Source: Acidimicrobiaceae bacterium UBA2093
Lineage (GTDB): Bacteria > Actinomycetota > Acidimicrobiia > Acidimicrobiales > Ilumatobacteraceae
Assembly (NCBI GenBank): GCA_002331255.1
Contig: DCZD01000043.1
Span: forward strand, 13,025-32,562
Direction of reading: 5' to 3'
DNA length: 19,538 nt
In this document: one piece after another, positions 7,299 through 12,721 of the stretch
Numbering within the stretch: position 1 is the stretch's first letter
How the letters are laid out: each line of letters starts with the position of its first letter
The notes under the pieces: generated by a model
What the model was told of the DNA's origin: nothing
The model's database searches: none
Seen by the model: the letters and a program-made list of their open reading frames with translations, nothing else
Program-made: the position numbers and the translations under genes

Positions 7299-8786
7299 GT
7301 GGGGGACGGGACCGACTGGAACGACACGAGGTCTGGTTTGGCGGCGCGCCAGCAGGCCGCACGGGCGATGGGAGGCGATGAACGCCTCGCCAAGCAGCGA
7401 CGCGACGGTCGTCTCGATGCGCGCGGGCGAATCGACGCGTTGCTCGACCGAGGTTCATTTCGTGAAATCGGGACAATGGTGGGCGAAGTTCCCGCTGATG
7501 CCATCGTGACAGGCACGGGGCTTATCGATGGTCGCCCCGTCATGGTTGGCGCCGAAGATTTCACTGTGCTTGCTGGCTCCATCGGTGCGGGAAGCAATGC
7601 AAAGCGTTATCGCATCGCTGAGTTGGCATTGCAAGAGAAGGTGCCGCTCATCATGTTGCTCGAAGGCGCAGGGCATCGTGCCGGAGAACATGGTGTTCGT
7701 TCACCAACAGATCTCATGATGCAGGCGAAGTGCTCGGGAGTTGTTCCGGTGGTCACCGCCATAGTTGGGCCGTCTGCCGGACACGGTGCGCTGATTGCAC
7801 CAATGAGCGATTTCACACTCATGTCGCCCCATGGCGCAGTGTTCACCGCTGGTCCGCCAGTTGTGAAGGACTCCCTCGGTGAAGAAGTCACCAAGGAACA
7901 ATTGGGCGGCCCGAGCGTGGCACTTGCAAGTGGGCTCATACATAACCTTGCTGACTCAGACGCAGATATCGCGTCGCAGATTCGTGCCTACTTGTCGTAC
8001 TTCCCATCGAGCGCGTGGTCATATCCACCGGTTCGTCCGACGACAGATTCAAGCAGTCGCGACACTGCTGCGATTATCGACATCGTTCCTCGCAATGGTC
8101 GCCAGGCATACGACATGTGTGAGGTCATCACGTGCATCGTCGATGACGGTACCTGGTTCGAGATTCAGTCGAAGTTTGGTCGCGCAATCGTGTGCGCGCT
8201 CGCGCGCATCGGTGGTCACCCGGTTGCGGTCATTGCGAACCAGCCAATGGTGCTCGCGGGTTCAGTCGATGCAGACGCTGCAGACAAAGCGGCACATTTC
8301 ATCGACGTCGCCGATGCATTCCATCTTCCACTTGTGTTTCTTGCCGACAATCCCGGCATGTTGCCGGGCTCGGCATCCGAGCGCGCCGGCGTGTTGCGCA
8401 GTGGCGCGCGTATGTTCGCCGCACAGACACGTGCACGAGTACCGAAGGTGAATCTCACGTTGCGCAAGGCATACGGGTTCGGATCGATGGTCATGTCGCT
8501 GCCCGCCTTCGATGGGCAGACAGCAACGTTCGGATACCCCGGCGCGACGCTGGGGGCGATGGGGGCGAGTGCATTCGCCGAATCGTTGGGCTCGGACAGC
8601 GACGAAGCCGAACGCCTACGTCGACTCGAGACAGATGCATCCATGCGCTCTGCCGAACGGTTCGGTTTCGACGAGCTCATCGATCCGGTCGATACTCGCC
8701 GACATATCGCCAGTGCGTTGGCCTTGGCTCTGAATCGGCGTCAGGCGCCGGCGGGGCCGCGCCAGATGTCCGCCGTCATGCCCTGA
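7299..8786 (+). CDS. Acyl-CoA carboxylase, carboxyltransferase (beta) subunit
   Basis: 495 residues, or 498 from the GTG at 7290. The family transfers CO2 from carboxybiotin to an acyl-CoA such as propionyl-, acetyl- or methylcrotonyl-CoA. Two crotonase-like halves are visible. The N-half has G-P-S-A-G-H-G-A-L-I-A-P-M-S-D-F and F-T-A-G-P-P-V-V-K-D-S-L-G-E-E-V-x-x-E-x-L-G-G; the C-half has L-A-D-N-P-G-M-L-P-G-S-x-x-E and a long R-K-A-Y-G-F-G-S-M-V-M stretch. These match the PccB/AccD5/MccB group rather than bacterial AccD with its zinc ribbon. No biotin carboxylase or biotin carrier gene lies nearby, so it must use a partner encoded elsewhere. The substrate is not determinable here. The gene is divergent from amtB. 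Confidence 0.92.
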   Translation: MGDGTDWNDTRSGLAARQQAARAMGGDERLAKQRRDGRLDARGRIDALLDRGSFREIGTMVGEVPADAIVTGTGLIDGRPVMVGAEDFTVLAGSIGAGSNAKRYRIAELALQEKVPLIMLLEGAGHRAGEHGVRSPTDLMMQAKCSGVVPVVTAIVGPSAGHGALIAPMSDFTLMSPHGAVFTAGPPVVKDSLGEEVTKEQLGGPSVALASGLIHNLADSDADIASQIRAYLSYFPSSAWSYPPVRPTTDSSSRDTAAIIDIVPRNGRQAYDMCEVITCIVDDGTWFEIQSKFGRAIVCALARIGGHPVAVIANQPMVLAGSVDADAADKAAHFIDVADAFHLPLVFLADNPGMLPGSASERAGVLRSGARMFAAQTRARVPKVNLTLRKAYGFGSMVMSLPAFDGQTATFGYPGATLGAMGASAFAESLGSDSDEAERLRRLETDASMRSAERFGFDELIDPVDTRRHIASALALALNRRQAPAGPRQMSAVMP

Positions 8787-8798
8787 GCCTTCGTGGTC

Positions 8799-8828
8799 TT
8801 GCTTCCAGTCGACGGTGTCTGATACCCT
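8799..8828 (+). promoter_or_regulatory. Promoter of the Cys-rich small protein, leaderless
   Basis: TTGCTT (8799-8804), an 18-bp spacer and TACCCT (8823-8828), then seven nt to the ATG at 8836. Transcription would begin at the start codon. Confidence 0.5.
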
Positions 8829-8837
8829 AGGGGGTAT
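8822..8837. promoter_or_regulatory. CsoR/CstR-like dyad over -10 and start codon
   Basis: ATACCC-TA-GGGGGTAT: an AT-flanked C-tract/G-tract dyad like the operators of CsoR, RcnR and CstR repressors, with the left C-tract two bases shorter than the right. It covers the -10 and the first bases of the start codon, so a bound repressor would block transcription. The regulator itself is not in the window. Confidence 0.4.
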
Positions 8838-9018
8838 GTGCAGAGAGATCACGTGCGATAGTTGTGGCAAGCCCGGTTGGGCCGGATGCGGAGCTCATGT
8901 CGAGCAGGTGCTTGGCCATGTCCCGAAGAACGAACGCTGTAAGTGCGAAGACGGCGATGGGCCGTCAGATGCACCAGGGGCCAAGAAGGGCTTTCTGTCG
9001 TCTTTGCTCGGTCGCTAA
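8836..9018 (+). CDS. Small Cys-rich protein, probable metal-binding
   Basis: 60 residues from the ATG at 8836; an upstream in-frame start at 8815 would lie before the promoter. The core M-C-R-x-x-x-C-D-S-C-G-K-P-x-W-A-G-C-G-x-H-V-x-x-V-L-x-x-V-P-x-x-x-R-C-x-C resembles a family of short conserved proteins of unknown function that I recall from actinobacteria. Cys2, 8, 11, 19, 37 and 39 plus His22 look able to hold a zinc or other thiophilic ion. The tail (about 42-60) is Gly/Ser/Lys-rich, ending F-L-S-S-L-L-G-R. The dyad over its promoter hints at metal or sulfur-stress control. It lies 41 bp before the N-demethylase-like gene, which seems to have its own promoter. No function can be assigned. 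Confidence 0.8.
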   Translation: MCREITCDSCGKPGWAGCGAHVEQVLGHVPKNERCKCEDGDGPSDAPGAKKGFLSSLLGR

Positions 9019-9047
9019 CCACCAGCAACGATTCACGCGAGGCGAGG

Positions 9048-9053
9048 TAGTTT
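9048..9053 (+). promoter_or_regulatory. -10 box for leaderless HDOD-family transcript
   Basis: TAGTTT is followed by six nt and the GTG at 9060, giving a transcription start at the start codon. Confidence 0.5.
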
Positions 9054-9059
9054 CGCGCC

Positions 9060-9974
9060 GTGAGCAACGGCGACTCGCTTCCCACTTACGACGACCTTGC
9101 ACGGTACGCACCCGATTCGGGGTTGTACGACAGTGCGCCATGTCCGACATGGCTCGATGAGCTCGACCTGAAGCCCGCCCCACCGCATCTAAAGATGGGC
9201 ACTCGGTCGCTAGATATGTCCACTTGGTTGACGCCAGATCAGTTTCGAGACACCGAACTCGCGGTGAAGCGTCGTTTGTTCGCCGAACGCGATGAGACAG
9301 TGTTCGCTTGTCTGCCCACTGGCGAGACAGCAGCGCGTGAGGCTGCTGAATTAGTGGGCGAGTGGATCGAGTCGCATGCCGGTGTCGCGGTCGACTGGAG
9401 AGTGCACCCACACCCACTTGCCGCGGTGTCGCTGCATGTGCAGGAAGATCTTGCGCTCATGGTGTTCCGCGACGGAGATTGGCACCTCGATGCGCTATCA
9501 CTGTGCTTTCCCAGCATGTGGCGACTTGGCGACAAGATCGGAAAGTCAACCGGTGCCGTTCACAAGCCGGTACGTCATTACGAGAGTGACCTCTCGAACA
9601 GAGTCGACACCTTCTTCTCGCGATTAAAACCTGAGACACCGGTGTGGCGACGCAACTTGACACTGAAGCCCTACGCGTTTCTTCACTTGCCGACACCGAC
9701 GTTGCCAATACAACCTGGCGGTCTCACGGTGACAGACGACGGATCACCTTTGTGGTTGCGTAGCGAGCGTCAGACATTGCGCGCTCTTCCACGTTCGGGT
9801 GCGCTGCTCTTCACCATTCGTGTGCAAATGGCGCCTGTTCGGCATCTCCGTGAGCGCAGTGATATTGCGTCGCGGATGCTGTCCATGTTCGACAGTTGGG
9901 ACGGCGAGCGCACGATGGATGCCCCGACGGTGCTCGATGCTTTTGTGCCGTGGCTGCGATCAATTACGCCGTGA
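9060..9974 (+). CDS. Haem-dependent oxidative N-demethylase family protein (HDOD/DUF3445)
   Basis: 304 residues from the GTG at 9060. The family includes alpha-type subunits of haem-dependent oxidative N-demethylases such as dimethylamine monooxygenase. The diagnostic stretch is D-G-D-W-H-L-D-A-L-S-L-C-F-P-S-M-W-R-L-G-D-K-I-G-K-S-T-G-A-V-H-K-P-V (about 138-171), with the conserved C-F-P-S-x-W and I/V-H-x-P-V signatures. A later W-L-R-S-E-R-Q-T-L-R-A-L-P segment (about 230-242) also fits the family. No transmembrane span or signal peptide is seen. Partner reductase and tetrahydrofolate subunits known from methylamine users are absent here, so the substrate is open. The gene ends before a strong terminator. 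Confidence 0.85.
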   Translation: MSNGDSLPTYDDLARYAPDSGLYDSAPCPTWLDELDLKPAPPHLKMGTRSLDMSTWLTPDQFRDTELAVKRRLFAERDETVFACLPTGETAAREAAELVGEWIESHAGVAVDWRVHPHPLAAVSLHVQEDLALMVFRDGDWHLDALSLCFPSMWRLGDKIGKSTGAVHKPVRHYESDLSNRVDTFFSRLKPETPVWRRNLTLKPYAFLHLPTPTLPIQPGGLTVTDDGSPLWLRSERQTLRALPRSGALLFTIRVQMAPVRHLRERSDIASRMLSMFDSWDGERTMDAPTVLDAFVPWLRSITP

Positions 9975-9991
9975 ACTTGTCCTGAGAACGA

Positions 9992-10023
9992 CGAAGGCCG
10001 CCGGGTTTCCCCGGCGGCCTTCG
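9992..10023. terminator. Bidirectional terminator hairpin
   Basis: A perfect 14-bp stem (9992-10005 with 10010-10023) around the loop TTTC, very GC-rich. It lies 17 bp after the HDOD stop and 19 bp past the stop of the convergent membrane-protein gene, so it serves both. There is no clear T-tract on either side. Confidence 0.85.
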
Positions 10024-10042
10024 ATTGAAGTTGTGACTAGAT

Positions 10043-10357
10043 CTAGGCCGCGAGGCGCAGACCGCGGTTTACCATCGAGATGGTTGCATCTTTCACCGGA
10101 ATCATTCCGTAAATGATGAAGCCGTTCGCGACGATGGTCATCCACTGATCGGAGAACTCAAGACCCCATCCGGCGGCCGGCGAGATGTCGAGTACCCAAA
10201 CCATGAGACAGCCGACGACAAGTCCCCAGTGGGCGCCGATGACCGGCAGGCCGTGGATGATCTTGTCCAGCTTGATTGTGTGAAGAACGCTGTCGATGAC
10301 AGCGATGACTGCAGTCAGCAGAAGTGCGAACAGCAGCAATGCTCCGAGTGTGTACAT
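10043..10357 (-). CDS. Small membrane protein, about three transmembrane helices
   Basis: 104 residues from the ATG at 10357, chosen because it follows GGGGAAGGAA with a 5-nt gap; an upstream in-frame start at 10396 would precede the likely transcription start. Helices lie at about 2-25 (M-Y-T-L-G-A-L-L-L-F...), 43-60 (W-G-L-V-V-G-C-L-M-V-W-V-L) and 73-92 (M-T-I-V-A-N-G-F-I-I-Y-G-M-I-P). A short basic/His segment (H-T-I-K-L-D-K-I-I-H-G) lies between helices 1 and 2. Family not recognised. It lies downstream of the TetR gene on the same strand, with a repeat-filled 145-bp gap that seems to hold its own promoter, so it is probably controlled by whatever binds those repeats. Confidence 0.75.
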   Translation of the reverse strand: MYTLGALLLFALLLTAVIAVIDSVLHTIKLDKIIHGLPVIGAHWGLVVGCLMVWVLDISPAAGWGLEFSDQWMTIVANGFIIYGMIPVKDATISMVNRGLRLAA

Positions 10358-10377
10358 GGTGATTCCTTCCCCATTTC

Positions 10378-10395
10378 TGCAGGCGGGGGCCTGCA
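10378..10395 (-). promoter_or_regulatory. 5'-leader hairpin of the small membrane protein
   Basis: TGCAGGC-GGGG-GCCTGCA (plus-strand reading): a perfect 7-bp stem with a 4-nt loop. If TACTTT at 10402-10407 is the -10, transcription starts at about 10395 and the mRNA would begin with this hairpin, 20 nt before the start codon and just upstream of the Shine-Dalgarno. It could protect the 5' end, act as an operator, or terminate TetR read-through. Confidence 0.4.
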
Positions 10396-10502
10396 TGTGG
10401 GAAAGTACGCCTGCCCTGTGGAAAAAGTGTGGATTTCCGTTGAAACCCTTGTGGAGTAGGGGCTAGAGGCTGTTGAAAACCGGTGGAAAGCTCTGTGGGA
10501 AA
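10396..10502 (-). repeat. Helically phased array of TTTCCACA-like direct repeats
   Basis: On the plus strand, units like TGTGGAAA start at 10396, 10417, 10428, 10438, 10450, 10471, 10482 and 10494. The intervals are 21, 11, 10, 12, 21, 11 and 12 bp, i.e. about one or two helical turns each. Strongest units: TGTGGAAAA (10417), TGTGGATTT (10428), TGTGGGAAA (10396 and 10494); weaker ones read C/TGTTGAAA. On the minus strand they lie directly upstream of the candidate -10 (TACTTT, 10402-10407) of the small membrane protein. Units resemble DnaA boxes (TTATCCACA) at 7-8 of 9 positions, but the array could equally bind another activator. Confidence 0.6.
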
Positions 10503-11138
10503 TTACTTACCAAAGAGTAGGTGTTCGATGGCAATGGAGACCACCTCGAACCAGTTCTCGTCGCTTGTGCGGTCTGTGTCGATGTCGACCAGCACGCGAC
10601 CAAGCGAATACGCCTGAATGAACGAAGCAACTGCTCGGGCGTCGACGTCACGTCGCACCCAGCCACGTTCCTGCGATTCAACGACTAGCCCGGAAATCTG
10701 ATCGGTAACGAGTTTTTGTTCTTCACCAAGTGCGCGCTCAAGAGTCGGGCGGCCGTAGGCACTCGCGAGGATACTGATGCGGAACAGGCGCTGGTGTTTG
10801 CGGTCGATCGAGCCGACTGCCTCGGTAATCAGTCGGAGGCGCTTCCGAAGGTCATCTTTTGACGGTGATTCGAGAATGGCACGGCGAAGCACAGTGATGT
10901 CCTCGGTCACCGACCGTGTGAACTGCGCAAGACGTGCCGCTTCGATGAGACCTTCGCGACTTCCGAAATGGTGATACAGCGAACCACGCGAAATTCCTGA
11001 CACACGGAGAACTTCATCGAGCCGCACTGCAGCCTCGCCGCCGTCTTCGAGCATCTGAATGGTGGCATCAAGCACGGCTTTAACGGTTGGAATGGCGCGT
11101 TCCTGCGCCGGCTCTGGAATGACTCCGCGCTCTTGCAC
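10503..11138 (-). CDS. TetR/AcrR-family transcriptional regulator
   Basis: 211 residues from a GTG. The N-terminal helix-turn-helix is typical: V-R-L-D-E-V-L-R-V-S-G-I-S-R-G-S-L-Y-H-H-F-G-S-R-E-G-L-I-E-A-A (about 38-68), with the S-x-G-x-L-Y-x-H-F recognition helix. The rest is an all-helical ligand-binding and dimerisation domain of normal length, without a recognisable ligand signature. The start is set by TACACT ending six nt before the GTG, so the mRNA is probably leaderless. A TGTCA-N6-TGACA dyad centred on that -10 suggests autorepression. Possible targets are the neighbouring small membrane protein gene (-) and tag (+), but the same dyad was not seen elsewhere. Confidence 0.92.
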   Translation of the reverse strand: MQERGVIPEPAQERAIPTVKAVLDATIQMLEDGGEAAVRLDEVLRVSGISRGSLYHHFGSREGLIEAARLAQFTRSVTEDITVLRRAILESPSKDDLRKRLRLITEAVGSIDRKHQRLFRISILASAYGRPTLERALGEEQKLVTDQISGLVVESQERGWVRRDVDARAVASFIQAYSLGRVLVDIDTDRTSDENWFEVVSIAIEHLLFGK

Positions 11139-11139
11139 G

Positions 11140-11155
11140 TGTCAAGTGTATGACA
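11140..11155. promoter_or_regulatory. TGTCA-N6-TGACA operator candidate over the TetR-gene -10
   Basis: Perfect 5-bp arms flank six bases that, on the minus strand, are exactly the -10 hexamer TACACT (11145-11150). Binding here would cover the promoter and transcription start of the TetR gene, the usual arrangement for autorepression. Confidence 0.5.
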
Positions 11156-11198
11156 ATACGACGCATCGCCATGGGGTCGGCTCTGGGAGGATGACGCC

Positions 11199-11810
11199 GT
11201 GAGTAGTGATGACATGGGTCAGTGGTTGCGCCGCAATGATGACGGTCGAACCCGATGTTGGTGGTGTGGCGAGGACCCGCTGTATGTGGCGTATCACGAC
11301 ACCGAATGGGGTCGGCCCGTGCATGACGATGTGCGCCTCTTCGAGAAGATCTCTCTGGAGGGTTTTCAATCTGGGTTGAGTTGGTTGACGATTCTGCGAA
11401 AGAGGGACAATTTCCGGCGGGCATTCGACGGATTCGACATGGAAACTGTCGCAAAGTATGGCGAGGGTGACATCGCTCGGTTGCTTGGTGATGCAGGCAT
11501 TGTTCGGCATCGCGGGAAGATCACCTCGGTCATCAACAACGCCCGTCGTTGCACGGAGTTGATCGCGGAGAAGGGATCCTTTGCTGAGTTCGTGTGGAGC
11601 TTCGCGCCAGTGGTCGTGGAAGGTGACCGGTCTCAGCCGCCTGGTATTCCGTCGCATACGCCGTCGTCGGCCCGTCTCTCCAAGGAACTAAAGAAACGGG
11701 GCTGGAGCTTCGTTGGGCCAACAACGATGTATGCCTTCATGCAATCGGTCGGTTTGGTGAATGACCATCTCGACGGATGTGACGTGCGTAGTCAGGTCAA
11801 CGTGGTTTGA
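11199..11810 (+). CDS. tag: DNA-3-methyladenine glycosylase I
   Basis: 203 residues. Tag excises 3-methyladenine from alkylated DNA in base-excision repair. The sequence carries C-W-W-C-G-E-D-P-L-Y-V-A-Y-H-D-T-E-W-G near the N-terminus, L-E-G-F-Q-S-G-L-S-W-L-T-I-L-K/R-K-R with the conserved Glu (about 54), D-A-G-I-V-R-H-R-G-K-I, and L-V-N-D-H-L-D-G-C at the end. The four zinc-snap ligands of E. coli Tag are all kept (Cys20, His33, His190, Cys194). Start GTG at 11199 follows GGGAGG with an 8-nt gap. It is divergent from the TetR gene and its 3' end overlaps the HEAT-protein gene by 14 bp, tail to tail. Two other GTG/ATG triplets around the Shine-Dalgarno are out of frame. Confidence 0.96.
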   Translation: MSSDDMGQWLRRNDDGRTRCWWCGEDPLYVAYHDTEWGRPVHDDVRLFEKISLEGFQSGLSWLTILRKRDNFRRAFDGFDMETVAKYGEGDIARLLGDAGIVRHRGKITSVINNARRCTELIAEKGSFAEFVWSFAPVVVEGDRSQPPGIPSHTPSSARLSKELKKRGWSFVGPTTMYAFMQSVGLVNDHLDGCDVRSQVNVV

Positions 11811-11812
11811 CC
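11795..11812. terminator. Hairpin across the overlapping tag and HEAT stop codons
   Basis: GGTCAA (11795-11800) and TTGACC (11807-11812) form a 6-bp stem with a 6-nt loop that contains both convergent stop codons or their edges. It has no T-tract, so it is a weak terminator candidate. Confidence 0.35.
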
Positions 11813-12402
11813 ATGTCCTCAGCGTTCTGGCGTACTTGCCAGTCGTTGTCGCTGAGTGCATTCTGAAGAGCAGCTTCCACATCTGGCCCATCGAACGGAG
11901 CAAGTGCAAGCACTGCGCGCCTGCGCACCGCAGGTTTGTCTTTGCATCCGGCCAAAATCGCTGGTAGTCCGCGTTCGTCACCGATGGCACCGAGCGATGC
12001 AATGCTTGCTTCGCGAACCAGCGCACGTTCGTCGTGAGTGGCCGACGTGATGAGTGCATTCAGTTCATCGTCAGAGAGGTTCTCGCGCTCACCAAAGGCC
12101 CATGCGGCCATTTCTGCGACGTATAGGTCGGCGTCGTGCAACAAAGAGATAAGCGCAACACTTGTGTGATGGGCACCAAGTTGGGCGACACGTCGCCGTA
12201 CATGCTCACTTTCATCGGTGACTGTTGAAGCCAAGTCCTCTTCAGTAAGGGTGCCCATGCGTTCGAGCGCACGAAGTGCACTCGAACGAGTCTTCGCGTG
12301 TGCACTAGACAGCGCGGCTCGAATGGTGGTTTCGTCGCCGGAAAAACCAGCGAGAATCGTGCGGAGGCGTTCTCCGGCTTTGGGATCAACGGACTCGTTC
12401 AT
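11797..12402 (-). CDS. HEAT-repeat protein
   Basis: 201 residues made of about five helical-pair repeats of roughly 30 residues, e.g. A-L-S-S-A-H-A-K-T-R-S-S-A-L-R-A-L-E-R, E-S-E-H-V-R-R-R-V-A-Q-L-G-A, D-A-D-L-Y-V-A-E-M-A-A-W-A-F-G-E, H-D-E-R-A-L-V-R-E-A-S-I-A-S-L-G-A-I-G-D and D-N-D-W-Q-V-R-Q-N-A-E-D-M. These are PBS-lyase-type HEAT repeats, normally protein-binding scaffolds; no catalytic residues are evident. No signal peptide. The gene begins 22 nt after the stop of the small membrane-protein gene on the same strand, so the two are probably co-transcribed; no Shine-Dalgarno is visible before the ATG. Partner unknown. Confidence 0.85.
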   Translation of the reverse strand: MNESVDPKAGERLRTILAGFSGDETTIRAALSSAHAKTRSSALRALERMGTLTEEDLASTVTDESEHVRRRVAQLGAHHTSVALISLLHDADLYVAEMAAWAFGERENLSDDELNALITSATHDERALVREASIASLGAIGDERGLPAILAGCKDKPAVRRRAVLALAPFDGPDVEAALQNALSDNDWQVRQNAEDMVKPR

Positions 12403-12424
12403 GTGGCGCTCATGTCAGACGGTG

Positions 12425-12721
12425 TCAACGCAACACGTTGTTCACGATGCCGATGGCGTAGGCAGCAGCAAATGACAGCACGACGGCAAGAACCACACCT
12501 GTGACGATGGCCCCGAGGCCTAAGTGACCCGCGCTCTGCCAGCGTTGTGCCACTGGAGATATCTGCTCGAGCGGTGTGGGTTTGGTGGTCACCGGCACGC
12601 GTGAATCACTACGTGAGGTGGCAGGCTTGATGCGCCCGGCCACAATGAGGGCGACACATGCGCAGACCACCGCAAACAACGATCGGATCGTCGAATCGAT
12701 GATGGACGACAACACAGACAT
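12425..12721 (-). CDS. Small two-helix membrane protein
   Basis: 98 residues starting M-S-V-L-S-S-I-I-D-S-T-I-R-S. Helix 1 is about 14-28 (L-F-A-V-V-C-A-C-V-A-L-I-V-A), a polar Pro/Thr/Ser loop follows, and helix 2 is about 66-92 (A-I-V-T-G-V-V-L-A-V-V-L-S-F-A-A-A-Y-A-I-G). Family not recognised. TACGCT on the minus strand lies 13 nt before the ATG (10 nt before an adjacent in-frame GTG), consistent with a very short leader. Its first 20 bp overlap, head to head, the likely start of the Lon-like protease gene. It was preferred over the opposite-strand reading because that reading here (upstream extension of the protease) has no domain character. It is upstream of the HEAT gene, so one operon is likely. 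Confidence 0.65.
   Translation of the reverse strand: MSVLSSIIDSTIRSLFAVVCACVALIVAGRIKPATSRSDSRVPVTTKPTPLEQISPVAQRWQSAGHLGLGAIVTGVVLAVVLSFAAAYAIGIVNNVLR

Noticed and set aside
10396..10502. Replication origin (DnaA-box cluster)
   Set aside because: The units resemble DnaA boxes, but there is no dnaA, dnaN, rpmH or parAB and no AT-rich unwinding stretch, so oriC is unlikely. DnaA binding for regulation remains possible.
11191..11202. Tiny upstream ORF ATG-ACG-CCG-TGA before tag
   Set aside because: Its ATG directly abuts the Shine-Dalgarno with no spacing, so it is unlikely to be translated.
12576..12701. Upstream extension of the Lon-like protease to 12576
   Set aside because: The added 42 residues lack family similarity, cover the minus-strand membrane protein and have no start signal.
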